Source: Paraburkholderia aspalathi (GTDB taxonomy: Bacteria > Pseudomonadota > Gammaproteobacteria > Burkholderiales > Burkholderiaceae). Taken from it: a stretch of DNA of 39,282 nucleotides. The notes beneath the pieces were generated by a model. It did not search any database, had not been told where the DNA came from, and saw only the letters and a program-made list of their open reading frames with translations. Shown one piece after another: positions 7,596 to 16,776 of the stretch. The stretch spans positions 1-39,282 of the forward strand of contig NZ_FPBH01000055.1 of the NCBI RefSeq assembly GCF_900116445.1. Reading direction: 5' to 3'. Position numbers and translations under genes: made by a program. Each line of letters starts with the position of its first letter. The first letter of the stretch is position 1.

Positions 7596-10500
7596 GTGGT
7601 CCACTCATTCAGACGGTCGGAAAAATTGGCATCTAACGGAATTATCCGCATTCGCGGCGCGCGCCAGCACAACCTGAAAAACGTCGATCTCGACGTGCGA
7701 ACCGGCGAAATGACGGTCGTCACCGGGCCGTCCGGTTCCGGCAAATCGAGCCTAGTGTTCGACACGTTGTACGCGGAAGGGCAGCGGCGCTACGTCGAAA
7801 CCTTCAGCGCCTACGCCCGGCAGTTTCTCGACCGTATGGACCGGCCGCAAGTCGACCGGGTCGACGGCGTACCGCCCGCCATCGCGATCGATCAGACCAA
7901 CCCGGTGCGCAGTTCGCGCTCCACCGTCGGCACCATGACGGAACTCAACGATCACCTGAAACTGCTCTACGCGCGTGCGGCCGAACTGTTCGATCGCAAG
8001 ACCGCGCAGCAGGTACGCCACGACACGCCCGAAACGATCTACGCCGAGCTGCTCGAGCGCACTGTGGCGAACGATTCGCGGCTGGTCGTCACGTTTCCGG
8101 TCGAGTTGCCGGAAACGGCGTCCGAGCAGGAAGTGGAGCAATGGCTCTCCGCGAGCGGCTACACGCGTGTGCAAGCGCAGCGCGAAGTCGACTCGCCCAC
8201 CGGCAAGCGCAAGCTGCTCGACGTGGTGGCTGACCGCTTCCGTTTGAGCTCGGTCGACAAGCAACGGGTGGTCGAAGCGATCGAGGCATCGCTCAAGCGC
8301 GGCGGTGGCCGCGTCAATATTTACGTGCTGCCTGCAGCGCCAGAGGCGCCGGAAGCCAAAGAGGCCGAGCCGCAAATCTGGCGCTTCTCCACTGGCCTGC
8401 ACAGCCCGGAGAGCGACCTGCGCTATGCGGATCCGCAACCGGCACTGTTCTCGTTCAACTCGGCGTACGGTGCGTGCGAAGTCTGCCGCGGTTTCGGCCG
8501 CGTGATCGGCGTCGACCTCGGTCTGGTGATTCCCGACGCGCGCAAGACGCTGCGCGACGGCGCGATCAAGCCGATGCAAACGCCGGCCTGGAAAGAATGC
8601 CAGGACGACCTGATGCGCTACGCGGCGAAAGCCGATATCCGTCGCGGCACGCCGTGGGGCGAGCTGACGGACGCCGAACGCGACTGGGTCATCAACGGCT
8701 CGCCGGACTGGAATGGCAAGTGGCAGAGCCATTGGTACGGCGTCAAACGCTTCTTCGAATATCTCGAATCGAAGGCGTACAAGATGCACATCCGCGTGTT
8801 GCTGTCGAAGTACCGCAGCTATACGCCGTGCGAGACCTGTGGCGGCGCGCGTCTGAAAACGGAATCGCTGTTGTGGCGCCTCGGCAGCAAGCAGAATGCA
8901 GACGAGGTGCTGGCGCCCGAAAAGCGCTTCATGCCGCGTGGGGTCGATTGGAAGCGTGCCCAACTCGGAGCCTTGCCGGGTCTGACCGTGCACGATCTGA
9001 TGCTGATGCCGATCGAGCGCATCAGGCGTTTCTTCGACGAGATCAGCCTGCCTAGCGCTTTGCTCGACGACGCACTCAAGCTGTTGCTCGCGGAAGTGCG
9101 CACGCGCCTCAAATACCTGTGCGACGTCGGCCTCGGCTATCTGACGCTCGACCGGCAAAGCCGCACGCTGTCGGGCGGCGAGGTGCAGCGGATCAACCTG
9201 ACCACGGCGCTCGGCACATCGTTGACCAAAACCTTGTTCGTGCTCGACGAGCCGAGCATCGGCCTGCATCCGCGCGATCTGAACCGGATCGTCGAGGCGA
9301 TGCATCGGCTGCGCGACGCGGGCAATACGCTGGTGGTGGTCGAACACGATCCCTCGGTGATGCTCGCGGCGGATCGTCTGATCGACATGGGTCCGGGGCC
9401 AGGCGAACGCGGCGGCTCGATCATATACGACGGTGCGCCTGACGCGATTCGCTCATCCGGCACGCTGACAGGTGAGTACCTCGGCGGACGCCGGCATGTA
9501 GCGGACGCGGCGCACTGGTCGCAACGTCCGGTCGATGACAGCACGCCGCGCATCGTGCTCGAAGGCGCAACCGAACACAATCTGCGCGACGTCACGGTCG
9601 AGATTCCGCTGCAGCGGCTTGTCTGCGTGACAGGTGTGTCGGGCTCCGGCAAGTCCACCTTGCTGCAGGATGTTTTGTATCCCGCGATGGCACGTCACTT
9701 CGGTCTCGCCACCGAATCGCCGGGCTCATTCAGGAGCCTTAGCGGCGCCGACCAGGTCACGGACGTCGTATTTGTCGACCAGTCGCCGATCGGCAAGACC
9801 GCGCGCTCGAATCCGGCCAGTTACGTGGGTGCTTTCGACGAAATCCGCAAGCTCTTCGCCAAGGCGCCGCTCGCGCAGCAACGCGGTTATGGCCCCGGCA
9901 TGTTCAGCTTTAACTCCGGCGACGGGCGCTGCCCGACCTGCGGCGGCTCGGGCTTCGAGCACATCGAAATGCAGTTCCTGAGCGACGTTTACCTGCGCTG
10001 CCCGGATTGCGACGGGCGCCGCTATCGCGCGGAGCTGCTCGAAGTCAAAATCGAGCGCGGTGAGCCGGCGCGTGCGTTGAGCATTGCCGACGTTCTGGAG
10101 CTGACGGTGAGCGAAGCCACCGCCTACTTCGCCAAGGATGCCGAAGTATTGCGTGTGCTGCAGCCAATCGTCGACGTGGGTCTCGAATACGTCAAGCTTG
10201 GCCAGCCGGTGCCCACGCTATCCGGTGGTGAAGCGCAGCGGCTCAAGCTCGCCGGCTTCCTCGCGGAATCGGCGCAGGCGCGCACCGCGCGCAGCGCGAA
10301 GCAGCCGGTCGCTAAACGCCTGTTCATGTTCGACGAGCCGACCACCGGCCTGCATTTCGACGACATCGCCAAACTGATGCAGGCGTTCGGCAAGCTGTTG
10401 ACGAGCGGCCATTCGCTGATCGTGATCGAACACAATCTCGACGTGATCCGTGCGGCCGACTGGTTGATCGATCTCGGTCCCGAAGGCGGCGACGGCGGCG

Positions 10501-13500
10501 GCAGGGTGCTGTGCGCGGGCACGCCGGAGGACGTCAAGCTTTGTCCGGAATCGCATACCGGTGAGGCATTGCTGCAATACGACCGTGCCATGGATGCGGC
10601 GGCCGAACCGGAATCGCAGGGTGTGCCGCTGCAAAAAGCGTTGAGCGCGGCGCGTGCGCGGCGGGCGATTGAAGGCGAGGACGTGGTGCGCATCGTCAAT
10701 GCGCGCGAGCACAATCTGAAATCGCTGGATGTGGATATTCCGCACGGCAAATTCAACGTGATTACCGGCGTCTCCGGGTCGGGCAAGTCCACGCTTGCCT
10801 TCGACATTCTGTTCCACGAAGGGCAGCGCCGGTACCTCGAATCGCTCAACGCGTACGCACGGTCCATCGTGCAGCCTGCCGGCCGGCCCGAGGTCGACGC
10901 GGTGTATGGCATTCCGCCTACCGTCGCGATCGAGCAGCGTTTGTCGCGTGGCGGCCGTAAGAGTACGGTGGCGACTACGTCCGAAGTGTGGCACTTCCTG
11001 CGCCTGCTGTACGTGAAGCTCGGTCTGCAGCATTGCATCCACGACGGCACGCCGGTCACGTCGCAAAGCGTCGAATCGATTGCGGCGCAATTGCTGCGCG
11101 ATCATAAAGGGCAGCACGTCGGTTTCCTCGCACCGCTGGTCGTGAACCGCAAGGGCGTCTATACCGATCTCGCGAAGTGGGCGAAAGCGCGCGGCAATAC
11201 GCATCTGCGTGTGGACGGTGAGTTCGTGCCGGTGGACCCGTGGCCGAAGCTGGATCGTTTCCGCGAGCACACCATCGAGTTGCCGGTAACCGACCTCGTC
11301 GTGTCGCCGGATAAGGAAGTGGAACTGCGCCAGGCGCTCGATCAGACGCTGGAAATCGGCAAGGGCGTCATGCATCTGCTGGCGCCGCTCGACGGTTTGC
11401 ACGACGCGATCAGCGGCGGCCGTCCCACGGCGAAACTTGGCACGGTGAAGGTACTGTCCACCAAGCGCGCCTGTCCGGTATGCGGCACGAGCTATCCCGA
11501 GCTTGATCCGCGCATGTTCTCGTACAACAGTAAGCATGGTTGGTGCACGACATGCGTCGGCACGGGCCTCGCGCTGACGCGTGAACAACGCGCGGCGTAC
11601 GACGACACGGTGATCGTCGACGACAACCGCGGCCGCGAGCAGAGCTTGCCTTCTGAGGAGCAGGAACCGGAAGGTCTCGTCGACGAGCCGTGTGCGGATT
11701 GCGCCGGCAAGCGTCTGAACCCAACTGCGCGCGCAGTCACGTTCGGCGAGCAGGCTATCGTCGACGTCGCGCAATGGACGGTGTCCGATACGCGCGCGTG
11801 GATCGACACGCTGGAGATGAGCGGTCGGGACGCGGAAATCGCGCGCGACGTAGTCAGCGAAATCGGCAGCCGCCTGCAGTTTCTGGAAGAAGTCGGGCTC
11901 GGTTATCTGAGTCTCGATCGCGCGGCGCCGAGCCTGTCTGGCGGCGAAGCGCAGCGCATCCGGCTCGCCGCGCAACTGGGCAGCAACCTGCAAGGCGTGT
12001 GCTATGTGCTCGACGAACCGACCATCGGCCTGCATCCGCGCGACAACCAGATTCTGCTTAACGCCTTGCGCAAGCTGGGCGAAAAGGGCAATACGCTGGT
12101 GGTGGTCGAGCATGACGAGGACACGATTCGGCGTGCCGATCACATCATCGATATTGGGCCGGGTGCGGGCAAGCGCGGCGGCACGCTGGTCGCACAGGGC
12201 AGCGTGGCCGATCTGTCGGCGCAACCCGATTCGCTGACCGGACAGTTCCTCGCCAATCCGATCGTGCATCCGCTGCAGCCGCGCCGCGAGGTGGTCGCGC
12301 CGACCAAGCGCATCGCCGCGGTGCCGGAGAACTGGCTGACGGTGCACGGCGGCAAGCTGCACAACCTGCAGAACGTCACCGTCGGCATTCCGCTTTCACG
12401 GTTGGTAGCGGTGACGGGCGTGAGCGGTTCGGGCAAATCGACGCTCGCGCGCGACGTGCTGATGGCCAATCTGCTGGATGCGGTGGGGCGCTCGGTGCTG
12501 TCGTCGCCGGCCACGCGGCGTGCGCGTGCGGCGGCTGAGACCCAGCCGGCGGCGAACCGGCGCTCGAGCGTGTTGGCGCGCACGGCGCCGCGTGCGCCGC
12601 TGAACGTCACGCATGCCTGGCAAGGATGCGATGCAATCACCGGCTGGGAAACCATCGACCGTGTACTCGAAGTCGATCAGACGCCGATCGGCAAAACGCC
12701 GCGCTCGTGTCCGGCAACCTACATCGGCGTGTGGGATGCAATCCGCAAGCTGTTCGCCGGCACGCTCGAAGCGCGTGCGCGTGGCTATACGGCATCGCGT
12801 TTCTCGTTCAACACCGGCGAAGGACGTTGCCCCGCTTGCGAAGGGCAGGGCGTGCGCACCATCGGCATGAGCTTCCTGCCCGACGTGAAGGTGCCGTGCG
12901 ACGTTTGCCATGGGCAGCGCTTCAACCCCGAGACGCTGGCAGTCACGTGGCGCGGCAAGAATATCGGCGACGTACTGACCATGGAAATCGACGAAGCCGT
13001 CGAGTTCTTCGCGCCGATTTCGAATATCGCGCATCCATTGCAATTGATGAAGGATGTCGGGCTCGGGTATCTGACGCTTGGCCAGCCGTCGCCTACCTTG
13101 TCGGGCGGCGAAGCGCAGCGTATCAAGCTCGTCACCGAGCTAAGCAAGGTGCGTGACGACATCACGCGTCGTGGTCAGAAGCCACCGCACACGCTGTACG
13201 TGCTGGACGAACCGACTGTCGGCTTGCATATGGCCGACGTCGCGAAACTGATTCGCGTACTGCATCGTCTCGCGGATGGTGGTCATAGCGTCGTTGTCAT
13301 TGAACACGATCTCGACGTGATTGCCGAGGCGGATTGGATCATCGATCTTGGTCCGGAAGGTGGTGTGGGTGGCGGCACGATTGTCGCTGCTACGGATCCC
13401 GAAGGATTGTCCCGTGTTGCCGCAAGTCACACCGGTGCGGCCTTGCGTCCCGTGCTCGCGCGTACGCGGAACGATACCGCAGTCGTCGTGAGCGAGGGAA

Positions 13501-13511
13501 CCAACGGTTAA
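7596..13511 (+). CDS. Tandem-fused UvrA-family excision repair ATPase
   Basis: The 1971-residue protein is two complete UvrA proteins in one chain (UvrA is about 940). Four Walker A motifs (GPSGSGKS, GVSGSGKS three times) lie near residues 44, 680, 1058 and 1608, each with an LSGGE(V/A)QR signature and a DEP Walker B. CxxC zinc pairs occur near 291, 410, 778/801, 1291/1316, 1364 and 1744/1767. In half 1 the first pair of zinc finger 1 reads SPES where half 2 reads CPVC, so both cysteines are lost. UvrA scans DNA for damage and loads UvrB. The start is either GTG 7596 or in-frame TTG 7626 (MASNGIIRIRG), with neither ribosome-binding site strong. A LexA box lies upstream and a terminator downstream. 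It is probably a paralogue of the housekeeping UvrA, acting alone because one chain already holds a dimer's worth of ATPases. Confidence 0.93.
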   Translation: MVHSFRRSEKLASNGIIRIRGARQHNLKNVDLDVRTGEMTVVTGPSGSGKSSLVFDTLYAEGQRRYVETFSAYARQFLDRMDRPQVDRVDGVPPAIAIDQTNPVRSSRSTVGTMTELNDHLKLLYARAAELFDRKTAQQVRHDTPETIYAELLERTVANDSRLVVTFPVELPETASEQEVEQWLSASGYTRVQAQREVDSPTGKRKLLDVVADRFRLSSVDKQRVVEAIEASLKRGGGRVNIYVLPAAPEAPEAKEAEPQIWRFSTGLHSPESDLRYADPQPALFSFNSAYGACEVCRGFGRVIGVDLGLVIPDARKTLRDGAIKPMQTPAWKECQDDLMRYAAKADIRRGTPWGELTDAERDWVINGSPDWNGKWQSHWYGVKRFFEYLESKAYKMHIRVLLSKYRSYTPCETCGGARLKTESLLWRLGSKQNADEVLAPEKRFMPRGVDWKRAQLGALPGLTVHDLMLMPIERIRRFFDEISLPSALLDDALKLLLAEVRTRLKYLCDVGLGYLTLDRQSRTLSGGEVQRINLTTALGTSLTKTLFVLDEPSIGLHPRDLNRIVEAMHRLRDAGNTLVVVEHDPSVMLAADRLIDMGPGPGERGGSIIYDGAPDAIRSSGTLTGEYLGGRRHVADAAHWSQRPVDDSTPRIVLEGATEHNLRDVTVEIPLQRLVCVTGVSGSGKSTLLQDVLYPAMARHFGLATESPGSFRSLSGADQVTDVVFVDQSPIGKTARSNPASYVGAFDEIRKLFAKAPLAQQRGYGPGMFSFNSGDGRCPTCGGSGFEHIEMQFLSDVYLRCPDCDGRRYRAELLEVKIERGEPARALSIADVLELTVSEATAYFAKDAEVLRVLQPIVDVGLEYVKLGQPVPTLSGGEAQRLKLAGFLAESAQARTARSAKQPVAKRLFMFDEPTTGLHFDDIAKLMQAFGKLLTSGHSLIVIEHNLDVIRAADWLIDLGPEGGDGGGRVLCAGTPEDVKLCPESHTGEALLQYDRAMDAAAEPESQGVPLQKALSAARARRAIEGEDVVRIVNAREHNLKSLDVDIPHGKFNVITGVSGSGKSTLAFDILFHEGQRRYLESLNAYARSIVQPAGRPEVDAVYGIPPTVAIEQRLSRGGRKSTVATTSEVWHFLRLLYVKLGLQHCIHDGTPVTSQSVESIAAQLLRDHKGQHVGFLAPLVVNRKGVYTDLAKWAKARGNTHLRVDGEFVPVDPWPKLDRFREHTIELPVTDLVVSPDKEVELRQALDQTLEIGKGVMHLLAPLDGLHDAISGGRPTAKLGTVKVLSTKRACPVCGTSYPELDPRMFSYNSKHGWCTTCVGTGLALTREQRAAYDDTVIVDDNRGREQSLPSEEQEPEGLVDEPCADCAGKRLNPTARAVTFGEQAIVDVAQWTVSDTRAWIDTLEMSGRDAEIARDVVSEIGSRLQFLEEVGLGYLSLDRAAPSLSGGEAQRIRLAAQLGSNLQGVCYVLDEPTIGLHPRDNQILLNALRKLGEKGNTLVVVEHDEDTIRRADHIIDIGPGAGKRGGTLVAQGSVADLSAQPDSLTGQFLANPIVHPLQPRREVVAPTKRIAAVPENWLTVHGGKLHNLQNVTVGIPLSRLVAVTGVSGSGKSTLARDVLMANLLDAVGRSVLSSPATRRARAAAETQPAANRRSSVLARTAPRAPLNVTHAWQGCDAITGWETIDRVLEVDQTPIGKTPRSCPATYIGVWDAIRKLFAGTLEARARGYTASRFSFNTGEGRCPACEGQGVRTIGMSFLPDVKVPCDVCHGQRFNPETLAVTWRGKNIGDVLTMEIDEAVEFFAPISNIAHPLQLMKDVGLGYLTLGQPSPTLSGGEAQRIKLVTELSKVRDDITRRGQKPPHTLYVLDEPTVGLHMADVAKLIRVLHRLADGGHSVVVIEHDLDVIAEADWIIDLGPEGGVGGGTIVAATDPEGLSRVAASHTGAALRPVLARTRNDTAVVVSEGTNG

Positions 13512-13517
13512 GGCAGC

Positions 13518-13555
13518 GGAGCGGCGCAATCGGCTTAGCGCCGCTCCGGTTTGTT
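13518..13555 (+). terminator. Rho-independent terminator of the tandem uvrA gene
   Basis: GGAGCGGCGC (13518-13527) and GCGCCGCTCC (13538-13547) form a perfect 10-bp stem with a 10-base loop, followed by GGTTTGTT. It starts seven bases after the stop codon. Confidence 0.8.
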
Positions 13556-14488
13556 CGTCAGGTCTGGAGAGCCGCACATACATGGCGGCTCAGGCGTAAA
13601 CCAACTCGCCACTGGCGGCCCATGAACGCGTATTGTCGATACGCCCGGTATGCCCGAGTCGGGCATTATCGTTATCGTCGGCAATATGTAATTTTTGGAA
13701 TGATTTTGTAATTGTATAAATGGCGTAATTGAAATGTGTATTTAGAGTGTCGTAAATACCGCTAAAAAAAATTTGGAAACGGTGTTTTTCTTCTGCTATC
13801 TTCCCGGCCTTAACGCAGGCCTCTGGTCGGCGCTTGAAACGTACGTTGGATGACCTGTTCGGGATTCGTCGAGGTTGCCGCGCAATCCTCGCGCAACGCC
13901 CACCCAGCAGGCCTTTGCCCTACGTATCACCAGCGGCCCGTCAGCAGTTCATGGCGTGTCACGGAAGCCTGTAATAGCGGCTTCATCCCAATTAGCGAGC
14001 CGCGCATGACTCGCTTGCATCTGTCCGACGCACGCTTATTCTTTTAAAGCGACGCGAATACGGCATTAGTTAGAGTGTTCTCTCTAAACTTAGTATGCTC
14101 CCATCAAAAAAAGTTTGACCCCGCATTTTTTGTCCTGCTATTGTTGCCTCCCATGAAATGCAGGTGACAAACGCGCAAAAAGTTCAGGAGCTGCAGCGCG
14201 CTTCGATCAAATTGTCTTCAGCATATTCATGCCAGACGGAAATGAGCGAGTCGAAATTAATCTATTAGTACTTCTACTTAGATGATCGTTCGATTGCTCT
14301 GAAATACCGTCGCGGCGTCTCACAGCCATGCCCGTGCCATTGCAGCAGGGTTGGGCCTCACAGCATAAATTTTGGACTACAAATCAAAGACCTGGGCAAT
14401 AGATGCGATTGTCTGAAGTGAACGTTGTTTGCCGTATGTAAGCGCACTGCAGTTACAGAAATGGACGGTTCACGCCGGAGGAGTAAAG
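13556..14488. other. Long AT-rich intergenic region upstream of tonB
   Basis: No convincing gene is visible in these 930 bases, and local base composition turns AT-rich from about 13680. Three symmetrical elements stand out: ATGCCCGAGTCGGGCAT (13650-13666), GTATTTA/TAAATAC with an 8-base gap (13738-13759), and TTAGAG/CTCTAA with a 6-base gap (14070-14087). TTGACC (14115-14120) with TATTGT (14139-14144) is a plausible promoter, which would give tonB a leader of about 340 bases. I found no clear Fur box. A 65-codon open frame at 13850-14047 has no coding support. Confidence 0.5.
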
Positions 14489-15196
14489 GTGGGTACGAAA
14501 GTCGAAGGGCAATTTCCGGCAGCAACGGCCCGTATGGAGAGGCCAGGACGCCCGCGTGAGTTTGGGCGCAAGCAGCAAAACCCAGTACGCCGCTTCGGCG
14601 GTATCGCGGTTGTTCTGCTCCTGCACATCGTGCTGATTTATGCACTCATCAATGGCCTTGCCACCAAGGTCGTGCAGGTCATCCAGCATCCAATCGAAAC
14701 CAAGATCATCGAGCCGGTGAAACCGCCTCCGCCACCGCCTTTGCCTACCGTGCAATTGCCGCCGCCGAAATTCGCACCGCCGCCGCCGCCGTTCGTGCCG
14801 CCGCCGGAAGTGCAGGTGCAAGCACCGCCCCAGCCGACCATCACGCACCAGGCCGCACCGGTCGTATCGGCACCCGCTGTCGCGCCTGCACCGCCGGCGC
14901 CGCCTGCGCCGAGCAAGCCCGTGAGCGCTGAAGTAGGGGTTGTGTGTCCGAACTCGGATCAGGTTCGTTCGTCGATTCGCTACCCGAAGGAAGCGCAGGA
15001 GAACAACGTGACGGGTGATGTGTTGATTGAATTTGTAGTCGACCCGCAGGGCCATATTACGAATGAGCGTGTTGCCAAGTCGGCGGACGATTCCTCACTG
15101 GATCGCGCAGCCTTCAACGCGGTCAAGCAGTTCACGTGCGTTTCCCAAGGCCAACCTGTCCGTGTGCAAGTTCCGTTCTCGTTTAACCTGAACTGA
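14489..15196 (+). CDS. tonB: TonB energy transducer
   Basis: The product is 235 residues from GTG 14489, chosen because GGAGGAG at 14477-14483 lies five bases ahead; an upstream in-frame TTG at 14429 has no such site. One N-terminal membrane helix (FGGIAVVLLLHIVLIYALIN) is followed by a proline-rich spacer from about residue 75 (KPPPPPPLP, then APPPPPFVPPPEVQVQAPP), which spans the periplasm. The C-terminal TonB domain contains IRYPKEAQENNVTGDVLIEF and ends near VQVPFSFNLN, with two cysteines (CPNSDQ and FTCVSQ) that could form a disulfide. It transfers proton-motive energy from ExbB/ExbD to outer membrane receptors, plausibly including the one at 19685. Confidence 0.95.
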   Translation: MGTKVEGQFPAATARMERPGRPREFGRKQQNPVRRFGGIAVVLLLHIVLIYALINGLATKVVQVIQHPIETKIIEPVKPPPPPPLPTVQLPPPKFAPPPPPFVPPPEVQVQAPPQPTITHQAAPVVSAPAVAPAPPAPPAPSKPVSAEVGVVCPNSDQVRSSIRYPKEAQENNVTGDVLIEFVVDPQGHITNERVAKSADDSSLDRAAFNAVKQFTCVSQGQPVRVQVPFSFNLN

Positions 15197-15272
15197 AACC
15201 CACGGCTGTTCGGTACCGGTAGCGATTTATCAGTCTTGGTTTAGAAGTTGTACTAATGAACTTGGAGCAGGC

Positions 15273-16184
15273 ATGAAGAAGCGTACTCTCGCCGCATTGG
15301 CGGCAACCATGTTGTTCGCCGTAACCACGGTGGATACCTTTGTGGCGCCGCAAATGGCCCACGCGCAAGCGAGCGATGCGAGCGCGTCGGCTGCCGCCAC
15401 TGCCACCACCACCGCCGCACCGCAAACAGCCGCCCCGGCAGCTGACGAAGCAACGCCGCCGCCGGCGCCGGCCACGTCTGAAACCGTCAATAACCCGTAC
15501 GGTCTCGGCGCGCTCTGGAAGAACGGTGACTTCGTTGCACGCTTCGTGCTGATTCTGCTGGTGCTCATGTCGATGGGTAGCTGGTACATCATGATCACCA
15601 AGTTCTTCGAGCAGTTCCGTGCGAACCGTCGTGCGAAGAGCGCTGACGAACAGCTGTGGACCGCGCCGTCGCTCGTCGAAGGCACGAAGCTGCTCGACGA
15701 AGCATCGCCGTTCCGCTTCATCGCCGAAACGGCCATCGAGGCAGGCGAGCATCACGACGAAGCACTGCTCGAGGCTGTCGACCGCAACACATGGATCGAT
15801 ACGTCGGTCGAGCGTGCGATCACCAACGTGTCGAACCGTCTGCAAGACGGCCTGGCTTTCCTCGGTACGGTTGGCTCGACGGCGCCGTTCGTCGGTCTGT
15901 TCGGTACGGTGTGGGGGATTTATCACGCGCTGACGGCAATCGGTATCGCCGGCCAGGCTTCGATCGACAAGGTCGCAGGCCCGGTGGGTGAAGCGCTGAT
16001 CATGACCGCGATCGGCCTCGCCGTCGCCGTGCCGGCTGTGCTCGGTTACAACTTCCTGGTTCGCCGCAACAAGTCGGTGATGGAGCGTGTTCGTGCGTTC
16101 GGCGCACAACTGCACACTGTCCTGCTCGCCGGCAGCCGGCGCTCGGCACGCGCTTCGGCTCGTGAAGCATCGCTGGTCCAATAA
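15273..16184 (+). CDS. exbB: ExbB (MotA/TolQ/ExbB proton channel protein)
   Basis: The 303-residue product starts at ATG 15273 after GGAGCAGGC. Residues 1-31 look like a signal peptide ending APQMAHA. A segment rich in Ala, Thr and Pro (about 32-70) precedes the first channel helix FVLILLVLMSMGSWYIMI. The ExbB core follows, with GLAFLGTVGSTAPFVGLFGTVWGI and the last helices EALIMTAIGLAVAVPAVLGY. It forms the proton channel with ExbD. The added N-terminal periplasmic part makes it longer than the 240-residue E. coli ExbB; such extended forms are known in other proteobacteria. The exbD1 start is 12 bases after its stop. Confidence 0.95.
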   Translation: MKKRTLAALAATMLFAVTTVDTFVAPQMAHAQASDASASAAATATTTAAPQTAAPAADEATPPPAPATSETVNNPYGLGALWKNGDFVARFVLILLVLMSMGSWYIMITKFFEQFRANRRAKSADEQLWTAPSLVEGTKLLDEASPFRFIAETAIEAGEHHDEALLEAVDRNTWIDTSVERAITNVSNRLQDGLAFLGTVGSTAPFVGLFGTVWGIYHALTAIGIAGQASIDKVAGPVGEALIMTAIGLAVAVPAVLGYNFLVRRNKSVMERVRAFGAQLHTVLLAGSRRSARASAREASLVQ

Positions 16185-16196
16185 GCGGAGTCTGTC

Positions 16197-16619
16197 ATGG
16201 CTATGAGCGTTGGGCAGGATGATAACGACGAGGTCATCTCCAGTATCAACACCACGCCGCTTGTCGATGTGATGCTGGTTCTGCTGATCATCTTTCTGAT
16301 CACGATTCCGGTGGTGACGCATACGGTGCCGGTGCAACTGCCGAAGGAGACGATCCAGCCGCTGCAGACCACGCCCAAAAGTATCGTCATTGCGGTCAAC
16401 CGCGACGGCGATTTCTTCTGGAACGAGAAGCAGGTGGATGGGCCTACGCTGCTGACACGCCTGAAAACCGTGTCGGTCATGACGCCGCAACCGGAAGTGC
16501 ACGTTCGCGGCGACCAGAGCGCGCGTTATGAGTTTATCGGCCGGGTCATTACCGCGTGCGAGCGCGCCGGTATCGCCAAGGTTTCGTTTATTACTGAGCC
16601 GCCCGCGCGCGGGGGCTAG
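16197..16619 (+). CDS. exbD: ExbD, first copy
   Basis: The 140-residue product has the ExbD pattern: a short cytoplasmic N-terminus, the conserved INTTPLVDVMLVLLIIFLI membrane segment with the proton-carrying aspartate in PLVDVML, and a small periplasmic domain with VHVRGDQSARYEFIGRV. GCGGAG sits seven bases before ATG 16197. It is the middle gene of an evident tonB-exbB-exbD operon and is followed by three hairpins before a second exbD. Confidence 0.95.
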   Translation: MAMSVGQDDNDEVISSINTTPLVDVMLVLLIIFLITIPVVTHTVPVQLPKETIQPLQTTPKSIVIAVNRDGDFFWNEKQVDGPTLLTRLKTVSVMTPQPEVHVRGDQSARYEFIGRVITACERAGIAKVSFITEPPARGG

Positions 16620-16766
16620 CTTTGCATGGGACCAGAGTGAGCGCTAAAAGCGCTAACTCTGGTCGACAGCTTTGCATGGGATCGGACTAGGTGCTAAAGC
16701 ACCAAGTCCGATCGACAGCGTTGCATGGGACCAGAGTAAGCGCTAAAGCGCTAACTCTGGTCGACA
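16618..16766 (+). ncRNA. Three tandem covarying hairpins between exbD1 and exbD2
   Basis: Three units with a 49-50 base period each begin near TTGCATGGG and end in GTCGACAG or ATCGACAG. Hairpins lie at 16630-16664, 16680-16713 and 16729-16762. Each has a 9-bp outer stem, a G-A or A-A mismatch, an inner stem of 5-6 bp and a short A-rich loop. Units 1 and 3 share stem sequence (GACCAGAGT with ACTCTGGTC), while unit 2 has GATCGGACT with AGTCCGATC. Five differing pairs are all compensated, so the structure is being kept rather than the sequence. The last hairpin ends directly at the exbD2 ribosome-binding site. It may stabilise, process or attenuate the mRNA, or be a tandem small-RNA repeat. I do not recognise the family. 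Confidence 0.75.
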
Positions 16767-16776
16767 GGAGGTGATC

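Noticed and set aside
6135..13043. Long open frames on the minus strand (for example 6135-7604, 7752-9347, 10218-12362)
   Set aside because: They lie opposite well-supported genes, are rich in Arg, His and Ala with no domain pattern, and are the usual by-product of high G+C third positions.
13850..14047. 65-codon open frame in the gap before tonB
   Set aside because: It has no ribosome-binding site, no domain and no codon bias; the gap looks regulatory.
16618..16766. CRISPR-like array
   Set aside because: There are only three units, each a complete hairpin with covarying stems and no unique spacers; no cas genes are nearby.
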